From: Flavihumibacter fluvii
Lineage (GTDB): Bacteria > Bacteroidota > Bacteroidia > Chitinophagales > Chitinophagaceae
Direction: 5' to 3'
DNA length: 64,000 nt
Assembly: GCF_018595675.2 (NCBI RefSeq)
Contig: NZ_CP092333.1
Span: forward strand, 1,636,001-1,700,000
Shown here: positions 25,955 through 35,720 of the stretch, piece by piece
Numbering within the stretch: position 1 is the stretch's first letter
How the letters are laid out: every line of letters starts with the position of its first letter
Position numbers and translations under genes: made by a program
Notes under the pieces: generated by a model
What the model was told of the DNA's origin: nothing
Databases searched by the model: none
What the model saw: only the letters and a program-made list of their open reading frames with translations

Positions 25955-25993
25955 TATTATATGAAATAATTTTTAAAAAAAAACAATACGACC

Positions 25994-26605
25994 ATGCCAC
26001 AAACCATGCAAATCTTCACATTCCTGTTCCTGATGCTCGGGCCCTTTAAGATCATCGGGCCCTTTGCAAGTATTACACAAAACGCAACCCCAGCCTTCAC
26101 CCGCCAACTGGCCATACGTGCAATATTTTTCTCCAGCCTTGCCCTCCTGCTGGCGGGATTCATTGGAGAGACTATCCTGAATAAGTACGGAATTCCGTTA
26201 CCGATATTAGCGTTGGCCGGAGGGATCATACTATTCCTGGTAGCCATCCTGAATGTCATCAAGCAATTTTCACCGCCGGAAGAACATCCCGGCCAGGATG
26301 TACCAACCCCTACCCTTAATAAGGCTTTGAACCCCCTTGCTTTCCCAACAATTGTAACGCCTTATGGGATCGCTGCGGTCATTGTATTTTTGGCGCTCGC
26401 CCCGGATCTTACCACTAAACTAACTATTGGTGCAATAGTGTTGGGGATCATGGTGCTGAACCTGGTAGTGATGTTATTAACCCGGCATATTGGCAAATAC
26501 CTCATGCTCTTGCTTGCGATTCTGGGCGCAATTCTTGGTGTTATCCAGGTTGCATTGGGATTGATGATCATCTTTAACCAGCTTCGGGAGCTCTTAAAAG
26601 CATAA
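25994..26605 (+). CDS. MarC-family integral membrane protein
   Basis: 203 residues with six hydrophobic helices. MLGPFKIIGPFASITQNATPAFTRQLAIRA and NPLAFPTIVTPYGIAAVIVFLALA carry the MarC/UPF0056 signature. Once linked to multiple antibiotic resistance in E. coli, the family has no proven transport activity. Same orientation and close spacing with DUF202 upstream and DUF2490 downstream (7 bp), so likely one transcript. Confidence 0.85.
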   Translation: MPQTMQIFTFLFLMLGPFKIIGPFASITQNATPAFTRQLAIRAIFFSSLALLLAGFIGETILNKYGIPLPILALAGGIILFLVAILNVIKQFSPPEEHPGQDVPTPTLNKALNPLAFPTIVTPYGIAAVIVFLALAPDLTTKLTIGAIVLGIMVLNLVVMLLTRHIGKYLMLLLAILGAILGVIQVALGLMIIFNQLRELLKA

Positions 26606-26612
26606 GGATGTA

Positions 26613-27422
26613 TTGGTGTACTTGCTAGTCTTTGTTTTGGCCCGGAAATTTCCAAAAAGAAGGAATGCAGAAAAAATATATTTCTTGCTAAAACTACTAC
26701 GCCTGTTTTATTTGGGCTTTTTTGCCAGCCTGTTTGGAGGTAATTCCTGCACTGCACAAAACTCATCGTTTGAGTTCTGGCCCGAAACTGACATATGGTA
26801 CCGGTTAAATCCCTCCTGGCGGTTTTCAGCATTTATTCCCATTACGAAATACAACGAGAGTAAGGATCGGGATTTAAATATTTACCTGCAGGCAGATTAT
26901 GCCTGGGGAAAAACAAAACGTTTCACCCTCAGAAGGTTGATGGACGATATCAAGGCACAGCAGATGAAAGGCTGGCTGGCACGGGGTGGATTTATGGAAG
27001 GATGGAGCCTTGGTGAGAATGCCGGTGAATATACTGAGGATATGCTTTTTGCTGAAATTCACAGGCGGTCACCGATTAAAGGAGGTATATTAATATCCAA
27101 TCGTTTCCGGACTGACTTTCGCTGGGTAGGCCAGGAACCTGTATTCTCCTACAGGTTACGTTACCGGATCATGATTGAGAAAGAATATTTTGCCGGGCGG
27201 AGCTCAATCATCCCTTACGTGAATGCAGAACCCTACTGGGATTCGCGTTATTCAACGATCAACCGCGTCCGCCTGATTGGAGGTGCGACTGTTGTATGGG
27301 GCTCGCGCTTTGCTTATGAAGGCAATCTTACTTACCAGTACGATGAACATTACAATACAGAAAATCTCTATGCCCTGAACATTATATTGCATATATTCTT
27401 TGAAGCAAAACATGCCAAATAA
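26613..27422 (+). CDS. DUF2490 outer-membrane protein (copy 1)
   Basis: Up to 269 residues from a TTG at 26613. A TTG at 26685 would give a more compact signal peptide (KLLRLFYLGFFASLFGGNSCTAQ), and no in-frame ATG exists, so the start is uncertain. The mature part has the DUF2490 pattern: an opening FEFWPETDIWYRLNPSWRFSAFIPI, then amphipathic strands (LRYRIMIEKEYF, ILISNRFRTDFRWV) and an aromatic C-terminal strand. It is predicted to be a small outer-membrane barrel of unknown cargo. A second DUF2490 protein is encoded at 41210-41971 in the arylsulfatase operon. Confidence 0.75.
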   Translation: MVYLLVFVLARKFPKRRNAEKIYFLLKLLRLFYLGFFASLFGGNSCTAQNSSFEFWPETDIWYRLNPSWRFSAFIPITKYNESKDRDLNIYLQADYAWGKTKRFTLRRLMDDIKAQQMKGWLARGGFMEGWSLGENAGEYTEDMLFAEIHRRSPIKGGILISNRFRTDFRWVGQEPVFSYRLRYRIMIEKEYFAGRSSIIPYVNAEPYWDSRYSTINRVRLIGGATVVWGSRFAYEGNLTYQYDEHYNTENLYALNIILHIFFEAKHAK

Positions 27423-27480
27423 AACAATTGAAAATATTCTGTAACCACTAGTGGCCATGCTGCTGATTCCACTTTTAGCC

Positions 27481-29190
27481 TTATACCTGGACAATACCCT
27501 GATTAAATAAATAATTGTGTGCCAGCGAAAGCATACCACCTGAAATAGTCTTCGCGCTGAATCCATTTTGTAAAAGTATTCGTGTGGCTATATAAGCACG
27601 CTGCCCTGAACGGCAAATCACATTAATTTCTTTATCCTTTGGAAGTTCTCCGAGTCTTGCCCGCAGTTCACCCATCGGAATATGAACGGCGTTTTCCACT
27701 TGCTCAACTGCAAGTTCAAATGTTTCCCTGACATCTAACATGAACCCTTTTTTAGCTTCAGGCCAATGTGTCAACGGCATATCATTCCTTAATATATCCG
27801 CTGCAACCATTCCAGCAAAGTTGACAGGATCTTTAGCACTGCCATAAGGAGGTGCGTAGCAAAGCTCTGCCTCTTCCAGATCATAGATTGTTCCCCCCAT
27901 TTGAAGCATGGCAGCTATAACATCTATTCGCTTCTCCACCAAATCCAAACCTAAAGCCTGTGCACCAAGGAGTTTACCATCAGATTTCCTGAAAATCACT
28001 TTCATCGCAATGGGTTTGGCCCCGGGGTAATAACCTGCATGTGAGTTCGGATAGATGTATATCTTTTCGTAATCCGTCAGGCCAAGGCGGTTCAGTGTTT
28101 TTTCACTTACCCCTGTCCATGCTACTGTTGCCCCAAATACCCCGATAACAGAAGTTCCCTGGGTGCCGCGGAATGTGGAATTTCTTCCGGCAATCACATC
28201 GGCGGCTATGCGACCCTGGCGGTTAGCCGGACCAGCTAAAGCAACCAGGCTCCACTCTCCTGTAACGAAATCTTTTACTTCAACAGCATCGCCTACGGCA
28301 AAAATATCCGGGTTGCTGGTGATCATCTGGTTGTTCACTCGTATGCCACCGCGTTGACCAATCTCCAGGCCGGCCATTTTTGCCAGTGTGGTATCGGGAC
28401 GAACACCAAGTGCGAGTATGACAACATCAGCAGGGAAAATTTTGCCTGATTTTGTTTCAACATCTATCGCTCCTTTTGCCCCCTGTTTAAATCCAGCAAC
28501 ACCATCTGCCAGCGCTAATTTCACACCGTGTTTCCTGAGGTACCCTGCAACCACATCGGCATGTTCTTTATCAATCATGGGTAACACCTGGTCGATCATT
28601 TCCACCAGGGTTACTTCAAACCCCCTGTGAACGAGATTCTCTACCATCTCCAGGCCGATGAAACCGCCGCCTATTACAACTGCCCGGGTCTTTGGCCGTA
28701 TGGTTTGAAATCCTGAATATTTGTCCATCCCAGTCAAAAATTCACTGCCTTTTGTAAGCCATTCATTGACCGCATGGGCATCAGGAACAGTTCTCACATG
28801 GAAAATTCCGGGAAGGTCTATTCCCGGCAAAGGAGGCCGGACTGAAACTGCTCCTGGAGATAACACGAGTTTGTCGTACGTCTCGATTGTTTCTTCTCCG
28901 GTAACCGTATTACGGAAGGTGATGGTTTTTTTATTTGGTGATATCGCGGTGGCCTCACAATTAACGCGGGCATCCACGTTAAATTGATCCTTGAACAACT
29001 TAACATTTGCCACTAACAGGCTGGATTCCTTTTCTATCACACCACCAATATGGTAGGGAAGTCCACAGTTTGCATAAGAAACATAAGGGCCACGTTCCAC
29101 CATAATGATTTCTGCTTTTTCATCCAGCCTGCGAAGCCGGGCTGCACATGAGGCACCACCTGCTACGCCACCAACAATAATTACTTTCAT
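27481..29190 (-). CDS. CoA-disulfide reductase with C-terminal rhodanese domain
   Basis: 569 residues. The N-terminal FAD domain starts KVIIVGGVAGGASCAARLRRLD. The single redox Cys, Cys42 in SYANCGLPY, is the hallmark of CoA-disulfide reductases, which form a mixed disulfide with CoA rather than an internal pair. An NAD(P)H domain (AVVIGGGFIGLEMVENL) and a dimerisation domain follow. The last 110 residues are a rhodanese domain with the loop ICRSGQRA and Cys526. Such fusions reduce CoA disulfide, CoA persulfide or polysulfide. It lies downstream of the aquaporin operon on the same strand, with a 210-bp gap containing a palindrome. Confidence 0.9.
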   Translation of the reverse strand: MKVIIVGGVAGGASCAARLRRLDEKAEIIMVERGPYVSYANCGLPYHIGGVIEKESSLLVANVKLFKDQFNVDARVNCEATAISPNKKTITFRNTVTGEETIETYDKLVLSPGAVSVRPPLPGIDLPGIFHVRTVPDAHAVNEWLTKGSEFLTGMDKYSGFQTIRPKTRAVVIGGGFIGLEMVENLVHRGFEVTLVEMIDQVLPMIDKEHADVVAGYLRKHGVKLALADGVAGFKQGAKGAIDVETKSGKIFPADVVILALGVRPDTTLAKMAGLEIGQRGGIRVNNQMITSNPDIFAVGDAVEVKDFVTGEWSLVALAGPANRQGRIAADVIAGRNSTFRGTQGTSVIGVFGATVAWTGVSEKTLNRLGLTDYEKIYIYPNSHAGYYPGAKPIAMKVIFRKSDGKLLGAQALGLDLVEKRIDVIAAMLQMGGTIYDLEEAELCYAPPYGSAKDPVNFAGMVAADILRNDMPLTHWPEAKKGFMLDVRETFELAVEQVENAVHIPMGELRARLGELPKDKEINVICRSGQRAYIATRILLQNGFSAKTISGGMLSLAHNYLFNQGIVQV

Positions 29191-29350
29191 AGTATTATAA
29201 TTTTTTGATTATACATAAAAATTGAGCGCCTCCCTTATTTTCAGGAGCAGCAGAAAGTTACCTTCCGGTTATTCTTATTGCACTTATAAAATTGGAATTA
29301 AAATGGAATAAGGGTTATAAGGCAAATCAAGCAGCAATATGATTTTTATC

Positions 29351-29383
29351 CATTTTGTTTGTGAATAATTCACGAACAAAATG
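29351..29383. promoter_or_regulatory. 33-bp near-perfect palindrome between aquaporin and reductase genes
   Basis: CATTTTGTTTGTGAA (29351-29365) and TTCACGAACAAAATG (29369-29383) are reverse complements with one mismatch, separated by TAA. It starts 17 bp past the aquaporin stop on the minus strand. There is no clean U-tract on either side, so it could be an operator (the core TTTGTGAA-TAA-TTCACGAA is a plausible dimer site) or an mRNA stem ending the operon. No regulator is encoded nearby. Confidence 0.5.
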
Positions 29384-29400
29384 AAGTTTTGATGCTGCGG

Positions 29401-30213
29401 TTAAACTTCCGGATTGCCGGAAGCAATTGGTTCAACCTTTTGATCGGTTGAGCTCATCCTCCGGAATAATCCATCCCGGTCACTATCGAAATGATACAAT
29501 TTTGCTACAGTTATTTTCTTTGCCAAGAAACTAAAAACCAGCGCTGATAATAATGCGCCGGCAAGCGGACCAACCAGGTAGATCCACCAATCCTGCCATA
29601 CACCGGAAATAACGGCAGGTCCAAAACTACGTGCAGGGTTAGTACTGGTTCCGGAGATCCCCGCTTCCAGGGGCACCATGATCGAATACAGTATCGGGGA
29701 AATAAACGGAGTATAGGGTCGGAGATGCCTGAAACCAATGAAAATAGCCAACAACGAAACCAGGGTAAAGGTGGTAATCACTTCCCCCAGTACAACCGTA
29801 GAAAGCGCATAGCCAGGGCCGGGAGTTGTGACCCCGAAGGAGATACTGCGGCCCAACTGGCCCCAAAGCAATAGTGGCAGACAACCAACTACAGCACCCA
29901 TCATTTGTGCGGTAATATAGATACGTACGGTGCGTGCATTAACCTTACGGAAGAGCCAGAACACCATCGTTACCGCCGGATTGATATGTGCCCCACTTTC
30001 CCTGCCCAGGCGTGTGAGCGAGATCAGGGAACCTGTACCGCCAAAGAGGAAACCAGTAATCACCCTTCGAACGGTCACACTCGGTATTAAGGTTTCCATT
30101 GGGCTACCTACCCCAAACATGAAAATCACCAGCGAAAGGCCAATAAGCAATAATAAGGCAACACCCAGAAATTCTGCCCAGAATAGCCGCCATGGAAATT
30201 TTTCTTGTTTCAT
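29401..30213 (-). CDS. Aquaporin / MIP-family channel
   Basis: 270 residues with six helices and both half-helix NPA motifs: GAHINPAVT (NPA at 78-80) and TSTNPARSFGPA (192-194). The Arg after the second NPA completes the selectivity filter. It conducts water or small neutral solutes such as glycerol through the inner membrane; which one cannot be told from sequence. The loop RESGAHINPAV is normal for bacterial MIPs. Its start overlaps the stop of the glucose dehydrogenase gene by 4 bp, so translation is coupled. Being in an operon with glycosidases and a sugar dehydrogenase suggests a link to osmotic or polyol balance. Confidence 0.9.
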   Translation of the reverse strand: MKQEKFPWRLFWAEFLGVALLLLIGLSLVIFMFGVGSPMETLIPSVTVRRVITGFLFGGTGSLISLTRLGRESGAHINPAVTMVFWLFRKVNARTVRIYITAQMMGAVVGCLPLLLWGQLGRSISFGVTTPGPGYALSTVVLGEVITTFTLVSLLAIFIGFRHLRPYTPFISPILYSIMVPLEAGISGTSTNPARSFGPAVISGVWQDWWIYLVGPLAGALLSALVFSFLAKKITVAKLYHFDSDRDGLFRRMSSTDQKVEPIASGNPEV

Positions 30214-31259
30214 ATTTCAGAAAATTGAATGACAACCTTGATATCATCAGGCTTCCTTTTCAGGGCACTCATGAAATTCTCAGGTTTTTCACGTCGGGTA
30301 ATAATCTTTGACAACCAGGAGCGGTCGGCACGTGCGAGTGCTTGCCCGGCTTTATACCAATGCCGTTTATTCGCATTGACACTTCCGAAGATCACGTTAT
30401 TCCGCAATACCGCAGCGGAGGCAATATCGGCAACCAAAGCTGACGTAGAGGAGCCGCCATGTCCAATCCCTGCAAGACAAATAATTCCATTGGCACCGAT
30501 CTTCCGGATAGCATCGGCTATGACCTGGCCAACCCCGGTACATTCTATGATCGCATCAGGTTCAAATTCCAGATCAATTACAGCACCAGAATGGTAAGTC
30601 GCGCCAAGTGCCCGCACCAGGTCAGGTTTGGCCCCGGATTCAGCCCGGTCCAGTACATGAACTTCTAATCCAAACTGTTTTGCAAACAGTGCAGCAAGCA
30701 GGCCGATCGGCCCAGCCCCTGTTATTAAAATGGACTTAGGTTCCCAATAAGAGCGCCTTCCGATAAAATTAATCTGTTCCAGGGCTTTTGCAACCACTGT
30801 TGCAGGCTCAAGCAAAACACCCAATATGCCCAGCGAAGGGTCGACTTTTATAGCATATTCCGGTTCAACCCGCCAGCGTTCTGACATGAATCCATGGATT
30901 TCTTTGATTCCGCGCTCGGTGTAAAGGCCGTTACTACACATATCCCACTCGCCCACTGAGCAATTCGGACAAGGAACCGGATCGGGGCGACGAACAATGC
31001 TAACAACCAGGTCGCCTTTTTTGAATCCGCCCGATGGGCCGGGATCTATTACGCGGCCAAGGGATTCGTGCCCCAACACAAGATGCTGCTGACCGGGTGG
31101 TGCCCAGCCATACTTGCCTTCCACGATTTCGACATCAGTACCGCAAACACCCACTGCAACAGCTTCTACGAGCACCGATCCCACATTGATATGCGGTTCC
31201 GGAATATCCATGAGTTTTGCTGTTCCGGGTTTCTTAGGTTCAACCGTGATTGCTTTCAT
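30210..31259 (-). CDS. Zinc-dependent glucose 1-dehydrogenase-like MDR
   Basis: 349 residues, medium-chain dehydrogenase fold. Catalytic zinc ligands appear in GVCGTDVEI (Cys39) and GHESLGRV (His64-Glu65). A structural-zinc loop (PCPNCSVGEWDMC) is present. The layout ERGIKEIHGFMSERWRVEPEYAIKV and the Rossmann core SILITGAGPIGLLAALFAKQFG match archaeal-type glucose dehydrogenases, which oxidise beta-glucose or galactose C1 with NAD(P). The start overlaps the end of the GH13 gene by 20 bp and the stop overlaps the aquaporin start. It may act on sugar released by the neighbouring glycosidases; substrate is inferred only. Confidence 0.8.
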   Translation of the reverse strand: MKAITVEPKKPGTAKLMDIPEPHINVGSVLVEAVAVGVCGTDVEIVEGKYGWAPPGQQHLVLGHESLGRVIDPGPSGGFKKGDLVVSIVRRPDPVPCPNCSVGEWDMCSNGLYTERGIKEIHGFMSERWRVEPEYAIKVDPSLGILGVLLEPATVVAKALEQINFIGRRSYWEPKSILITGAGPIGLLAALFAKQFGLEVHVLDRAESGAKPDLVRALGATYHSGAVIDLEFEPDAIIECTGVGQVIADAIRKIGANGIICLAGIGHGGSSTSALVADIASAAVLRNNVIFGSVNANKRHWYKAGQALARADRSWLSKIITRREKPENFMSALKRKPDDIKVVIQFSEI

Positions 31260-32739
31260 TCGTATAATTTTTTATTTCGAAAATATGGTACTGCCATGGT
31301 TGCAGATCCAGGTATAGTCCGCCGGCCAGCATATCGTTTCCATCACGATCGTAACTGGCTTCACCCATCAGGTCCTGCAATCTCCATTGGCCAACGGCCA
31401 GTTCAGGAATGGGTATATGTAAGTAGCACTGTCCATCGTGCGGAGCATAGTTAACGGCAACCAACATACGCTTACCATCATTTCCTTCCCAAGAGAAAGC
31501 GATAAAGGAATCCCAGCTGCCATTGCCATCCCAGGCTGGTGTGCATTCAAGCAGGCGCCATTGTCCATCGCGAAAAACAGGATCCCGCATTACATGAAGA
31601 AGCCGGGCATAAAAACTTTGCAGTTCAGTGTCAACTGGCTCCTTCGGGCCACGGACCAAATGTGGTGAGATACGTTTTTTCTTTCCCTCAAATTGGCCCT
31701 GGTGAAAAAATCGTAAACCCGGTGAGAAAAAAGTAATTATGGCTGCGGCTTCATGATTTTTGTTTTCGAAGGTTGCAGCGGCGCGTGGTTCATCATGGTT
31801 TTCCAGGAACCGGGCCAATTTATCCTGGTAGTCTAGTCCCGCATAAAAGTGTTCACGCACGGGTCTTGCATGGCCTTCAGTTAACCGGTCATACAACCGT
31901 TTATCGTAAGTGTAATCAAATCCCTGTTGCTGCAGCTCCCATTCCATTTCCCAGTATACTTCAGCCATAAAGCAAAAACCGGGGGACTGTTCCCGGACTG
32001 CCTTAGTAATGATGGGCCAGAAAGGTTGGGCCTTGCGGCCCCAGGTCCTTTCGAAAATATGGGGCAGGACAAGCATGGACATATCACACCTGACTCCGTC
32101 GCACTGGCGGGAGATGCGCAGCAGTTCATTACCCATTGCTTCTACTGTCGCGGGATTACTGTAATCCAGCTGAACTGTATCAGGCCAACCCGCAAAATAA
32201 GGATCGCGGCCGTAGGCGAGGATCATATCGCCATTCTTTCGTTTTACCCGTGTATAATTCTGGGGAGATTTTTCAAGGTCTTCTTCTGTTCCGGCCACAA
32301 AATATTCGGGATGTGCTTCCACCCAGGGATGGTCGGGCCCCATATGGTTGGGCACAAAATCGAGCATCAGTTTCAGGCCCCGTTGTTGCAGCCTGGCACG
32401 GAGCCGTTTCAGGGCCTCATCCCCACCAATCCCCGGATGCACTTTATAATCTACGATCGCAAATCCTGAACCACCAATATCCTGTTCCTGCAGGTCTGGC
32501 AAGGTGGCTTCGAAGTCGCGGCGGAAATCGGGGTTTTCCAGGGATACCTTCCGTGCAAGTACACCAGTGGTCCACACACTAAGGTACCATACCCAGTCAA
32601 ATCCCATTGCCGCCAGGCCATCCAGTTCACTGTCCGGAATATCATCGAGCGTAGCTGTACGGCCAATTTCATTGGATAAATCGGTTAGTCTTACCCGTGT
32701 GTTGATCTGGTAAAGCGATGGATACTTTGGTGGTTGCAT
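31240..32739 (-). CDS. GH13 alpha-amylase family protein, cytoplasmic
   Basis: 499 residues, no signal peptide. (beta/alpha)8 barrel with the four GH13 regions: DFVPNHMG (near 128-134), GVRCDMSML with the nucleophile Asp219, FMAEVYW with the acid Glu260, and FLENHDEPR with the stabilising Asp316. A small C-terminal beta domain follows (from about 400). Region II carries RCDM in place of the usual RxDxxxH pattern, and there is no extended starch-binding part, so it probably acts on short alpha-glucosides, possibly by transfer. It starts 3 bp after the GH63-like stop and overlaps the glucose dehydrogenase start. Confidence 0.85.
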   Translation of the reverse strand: MQPPKYPSLYQINTRVRLTDLSNEIGRTATLDDIPDSELDGLAAMGFDWVWYLSVWTTGVLARKVSLENPDFRRDFEATLPDLQEQDIGGSGFAIVDYKVHPGIGGDEALKRLRARLQQRGLKLMLDFVPNHMGPDHPWVEAHPEYFVAGTEEDLEKSPQNYTRVKRKNGDMILAYGRDPYFAGWPDTVQLDYSNPATVEAMGNELLRISRQCDGVRCDMSMLVLPHIFERTWGRKAQPFWPIITKAVREQSPGFCFMAEVYWEMEWELQQQGFDYTYDKRLYDRLTEGHARPVREHFYAGLDYQDKLARFLENHDEPRAAATFENKNHEAAAIITFFSPGLRFFHQGQFEGKKKRISPHLVRGPKEPVDTELQSFYARLLHVMRDPVFRDGQWRLLECTPAWDGNGSWDSFIAFSWEGNDGKRMLVAVNYAPHDGQCYLHIPIPELAVGQWRLQDLMGEASYDRDGNDMLAGGLYLDLQPWQYHIFEIKNYTNESNHG

Positions 32740-32742
32740 AAT

Positions 32743-35481
32743 TTATTTTTTGTCGGCCTGAACAGGTCCGTGGTTGTCCTGAAAAATCTGATCCTTGCTA
32801 TATTTGAGGGCATCTTCCATTGAGGTTTCTGCAAAGAGGTGCATGACCCGGGCGATAACTCCGGTCCAACCGGTCTGGTGGCTTGCGCCAACACCTGCAC
32901 CGGTATCGCCATGAAAATACTCGTGGAATAAGATTAAATCCTTCCAATATGGATCTTCCTGGAATGTCTGGTTGTTTCCAAATACCGGCCTGTGACCATT
33001 TTCATCGCGCAGGAAAATGGCGGTAAGCCTGCGGGTGATATCCTCGGCCACCTGGTACAAATTCATGATTATCCCGGATCCGGTGGGGCATTCGACCTGG
33101 AACTCATTTCCATAATACATGTAATAATTCATCAGTGCGCGGATGATGATGATGTTAACAGGCATCCATACAGGCCCGCGCCAGTTAGAATTTCCCCCGA
33201 ACATATTATTATCTGATTCCCCGGGTAAATAAGACACTTTAAATTCCTGGCCATCTATATTCAATACGAAAGGATGATCACTGTGGATCTTAGATAGCGC
33301 CCGGATACCGTAAGGACTTAAAAACTCTTTCTCATCCAGCATGATGGCCAATACCCTTTTGAAATTCTGTTCATTCAGCACCGAGGCCAAACGCCGGCCA
33401 CCCTGCCCTTCCTGTGCAGGATCATGAACAAAAGCCGTTAATTCCGGCCTTGAAGCCAGGAATTTTGAAATAAAGCCAGCGACTTCAGGATACTTCTTCG
33501 ACATGTCCCTTTCAAAAACTGTAACCGCACACAATGGAAGCAAACCCACCATCGAACGCACTTTCATCCGATGGCTGCTGCCATCAGGCAGGCGTAACAC
33601 GTCATAGAAAAAACCGTCGGCCTCATCCCACATCCCGCCATCTTCGTCAGGACGGATCATTGATGAGGAGATTAATAAAAAGTGCTCAAAGAATTTCTTG
33701 GTGATGTCAATATAAGCAGGGTTTTCCATGGCCAGCTGTGTGCCCATCTCGATCATGTTCTGGCTGAAAAGTGCCATCCAGGCTGTACCATCGGCCTGCT
33801 CCAGGTATCCACCTGTTGGCAGGGCTGAACTCCGGTCGAATACACCAATATTATCCAATCCAAGGAAACCACCTTCAAATACATTGCTTCCGGCACGGTC
33901 TTTCCTGTTCACCCACCAGTTGAAGTTGAGTAGAAGTTTATGGAAACATCGTTCCAGCCATAAGATATCCCCTTTGCCGTTTTTTGCTTTATCCAGGAAA
34001 TAACTGAATATTACTGACCAGGCATGCACTGGTGGGTTGACGTCCCCAAAATTCCATTCGTATGCTGGCACCTGACCATTGGGATGCTGGTATTCCGTAC
34101 CCAGTATTAAATCCAGTTGCCCCTTCCCAAAGTCCTCGTCCACCAACATCAGTGGCAGCACATGAAAAGCCAGGTCCCAAGCCGCATACCATGGATATTC
34201 CCATTTGTCCGGCATGGAAATAATGTCTTCATTTTCCATATGGCTCCACTGCTTGTTACGGATAGATGGCTGGTTCAGTTTGGATGGGAAAACACCATGC
34301 TCCATAAGCCATTTGCGCACATCGTAGTAGAAAAACTGTTTAGACCATAACATTCCTGCCAGGGCCTGACGCATCACATTGGTGGCATCTGGCCCGAGTT
34401 TGGCAGGAATGACCTTTTTATAAAACTCATCAGCTTCCGCAATGCGTGTATTGAAAATTTTGTCGAATTCTTCTCCGAATATATCTTTCAATTCCTGCTT
34501 ACGGGAAGGGTCACCCGAAGAGGTTATATTGGTAAGGCGCAAACGCAGGATTTTGGATTTACCAGCTGCTACGTTGACAAAATAATGGGCGGCGGCTTTT
34601 GTTCCGGTCTTCGCGGGATTTACAGCGTTCCAGCGACCATCAACGATATAGTTATTGAATCCATCCTTCACATAAGGTGTCAGGTTGGGTTCACCGAAAA
34701 GCTTTTCAGCATTCGTTTCATTATTGGTAAACAGCAGGTCACCGGCCCTCTCGGCAGCGAAAACAAATTCACCCAATTGCTTATGTGTAGCCGAGATCAA
34801 ACCTGATGACCCGTCAAGTCTCAATTGTTTAAGTACCGGGCGGGTTTCGCCAGGCTGGTCATGCCATGTATTTCGAAACCAGAGGGTTGGTAAGATGGTT
34901 AAATAAGCATCTTGCTGTCCACGATTTTCAATAGTTATCCTGATCAGGATGTCCCCGGCTGAGGCCTTGGCATATTCAACGAACACATCAAAATAACGGT
35001 TATTCTTAAAGATGCCTGTATCGATTAGTTCATACTCAGGTTCACTGCGGCTACGATTATGGTTTACGGTAATTAGGTCATAATAAGGAAAGGCATTCTG
35101 TGGATACTTATACAGGTATTTCATATAAGCATGCGTTGGGGTAGAATCGAGATAGAAATAGCATTCTTTTACGTCCTCACCATGGTTACCCTCCGAATTG
35201 CTTAAACCGAACAGCCTTTCTTTAATGATGGAATCTTTGCCATTCCACAAGGCAAGGGCAAAGCAAAGCAATTGTTTATCATCGGAAATACCGGCCAAAC
35301 CGTCTTCACCCCAGCGATAAGCGCGGGAACGGGCATGGTCATGCGTAAAATAATTCCAGGCATCGCCATTATCGCTGTAGTCTTCCCGAACAGTTCCCCA
35401 CTGACGTTCACTTAAATATGGACCCCATTTTTTCCAGGGGATTCTATTCTCCCGGGCTTCCTGTAATCTTTTATTTTCCAT
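32743..35481 (-). CDS. GH63-like (alpha/alpha)6 glucosidase, copy 1
   Basis: 912 residues from the ATG at 35481. The frame extends to 35583, but alignment with the paralogue at 38487-41198, which starts at the equivalent Met, fixes this start. No signal peptide. The N-terminal beta domain opens with PWKKWGPYLSERQWGTVREDYS. The C-terminal (alpha/alpha)6 barrel includes MPDKWEYPWYAAWDLAFH, NVFEGGFLGLDNIGVFDRS and MFGGNSNWRGPVWMPVNII, typical of GH63/MGH1-like proteins. Family members hydrolyse glucosylglycerate, mannosylglycerate or oligosaccharide glucose. It is followed after 3 bp by the GH13 gene. Preceding this operon is the terminator of the sorbosone dehydrogenase operon. Confidence 0.8.
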   Translation of the reverse strand: MENKRLQEARENRIPWKKWGPYLSERQWGTVREDYSDNGDAWNYFTHDHARSRAYRWGEDGLAGISDDKQLLCFALALWNGKDSIIKERLFGLSNSEGNHGEDVKECYFYLDSTPTHAYMKYLYKYPQNAFPYYDLITVNHNRSRSEPEYELIDTGIFKNNRYFDVFVEYAKASAGDILIRITIENRGQQDAYLTILPTLWFRNTWHDQPGETRPVLKQLRLDGSSGLISATHKQLGEFVFAAERAGDLLFTNNETNAEKLFGEPNLTPYVKDGFNNYIVDGRWNAVNPAKTGTKAAAHYFVNVAAGKSKILRLRLTNITSSGDPSRKQELKDIFGEEFDKIFNTRIAEADEFYKKVIPAKLGPDATNVMRQALAGMLWSKQFFYYDVRKWLMEHGVFPSKLNQPSIRNKQWSHMENEDIISMPDKWEYPWYAAWDLAFHVLPLMLVDEDFGKGQLDLILGTEYQHPNGQVPAYEWNFGDVNPPVHAWSVIFSYFLDKAKNGKGDILWLERCFHKLLLNFNWWVNRKDRAGSNVFEGGFLGLDNIGVFDRSSALPTGGYLEQADGTAWMALFSQNMIEMGTQLAMENPAYIDITKKFFEHFLLISSSMIRPDEDGGMWDEADGFFYDVLRLPDGSSHRMKVRSMVGLLPLCAVTVFERDMSKKYPEVAGFISKFLASRPELTAFVHDPAQEGQGGRRLASVLNEQNFKRVLAIMLDEKEFLSPYGIRALSKIHSDHPFVLNIDGQEFKVSYLPGESDNNMFGGNSNWRGPVWMPVNIIIIRALMNYYMYYGNEFQVECPTGSGIIMNLYQVAEDITRRLTAIFLRDENGHRPVFGNNQTFQEDPYWKDLILFHEYFHGDTGAGVGASHQTGWTGVIARVMHLFAETSMEDALKYSKDQIFQDNHGPVQADKK

Positions 35482-35675
35482 GATCATTCTTTCAAAAAGA
35501 TAACATCCATACCAATTACCAAAGGAATACCCCAAGAAGTTAATCTCATCAATTGATGGATGTAATTTTCGATTATGGGGCAATCCATCATTAAGAATAC
35601 TGCCGGTTAAAGATAAGTCCCTTGCAAACCTTTTATAACTGAGTATGATCAGGCCGGGGAATGACTTATATCAAA

Positions 35676-35700
35676 AAAGGGCAATCAGTGATTGCCCTTT
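35676..35700 (-). terminator. Intrinsic terminator of the arylsulfatase-sorbosone dehydrogenase operon
   Basis: AAAGGGCAATCA and TGATTGCCCTTT are perfect reverse complements around a single G, followed on the minus strand by TTT and GATAT. It lies 21 bp past the sorbosone dehydrogenase stop and separates the two glycosidase operons. Confidence 0.85.
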
Positions 35701-35720
35701 AATTTCATACAATATGGATA

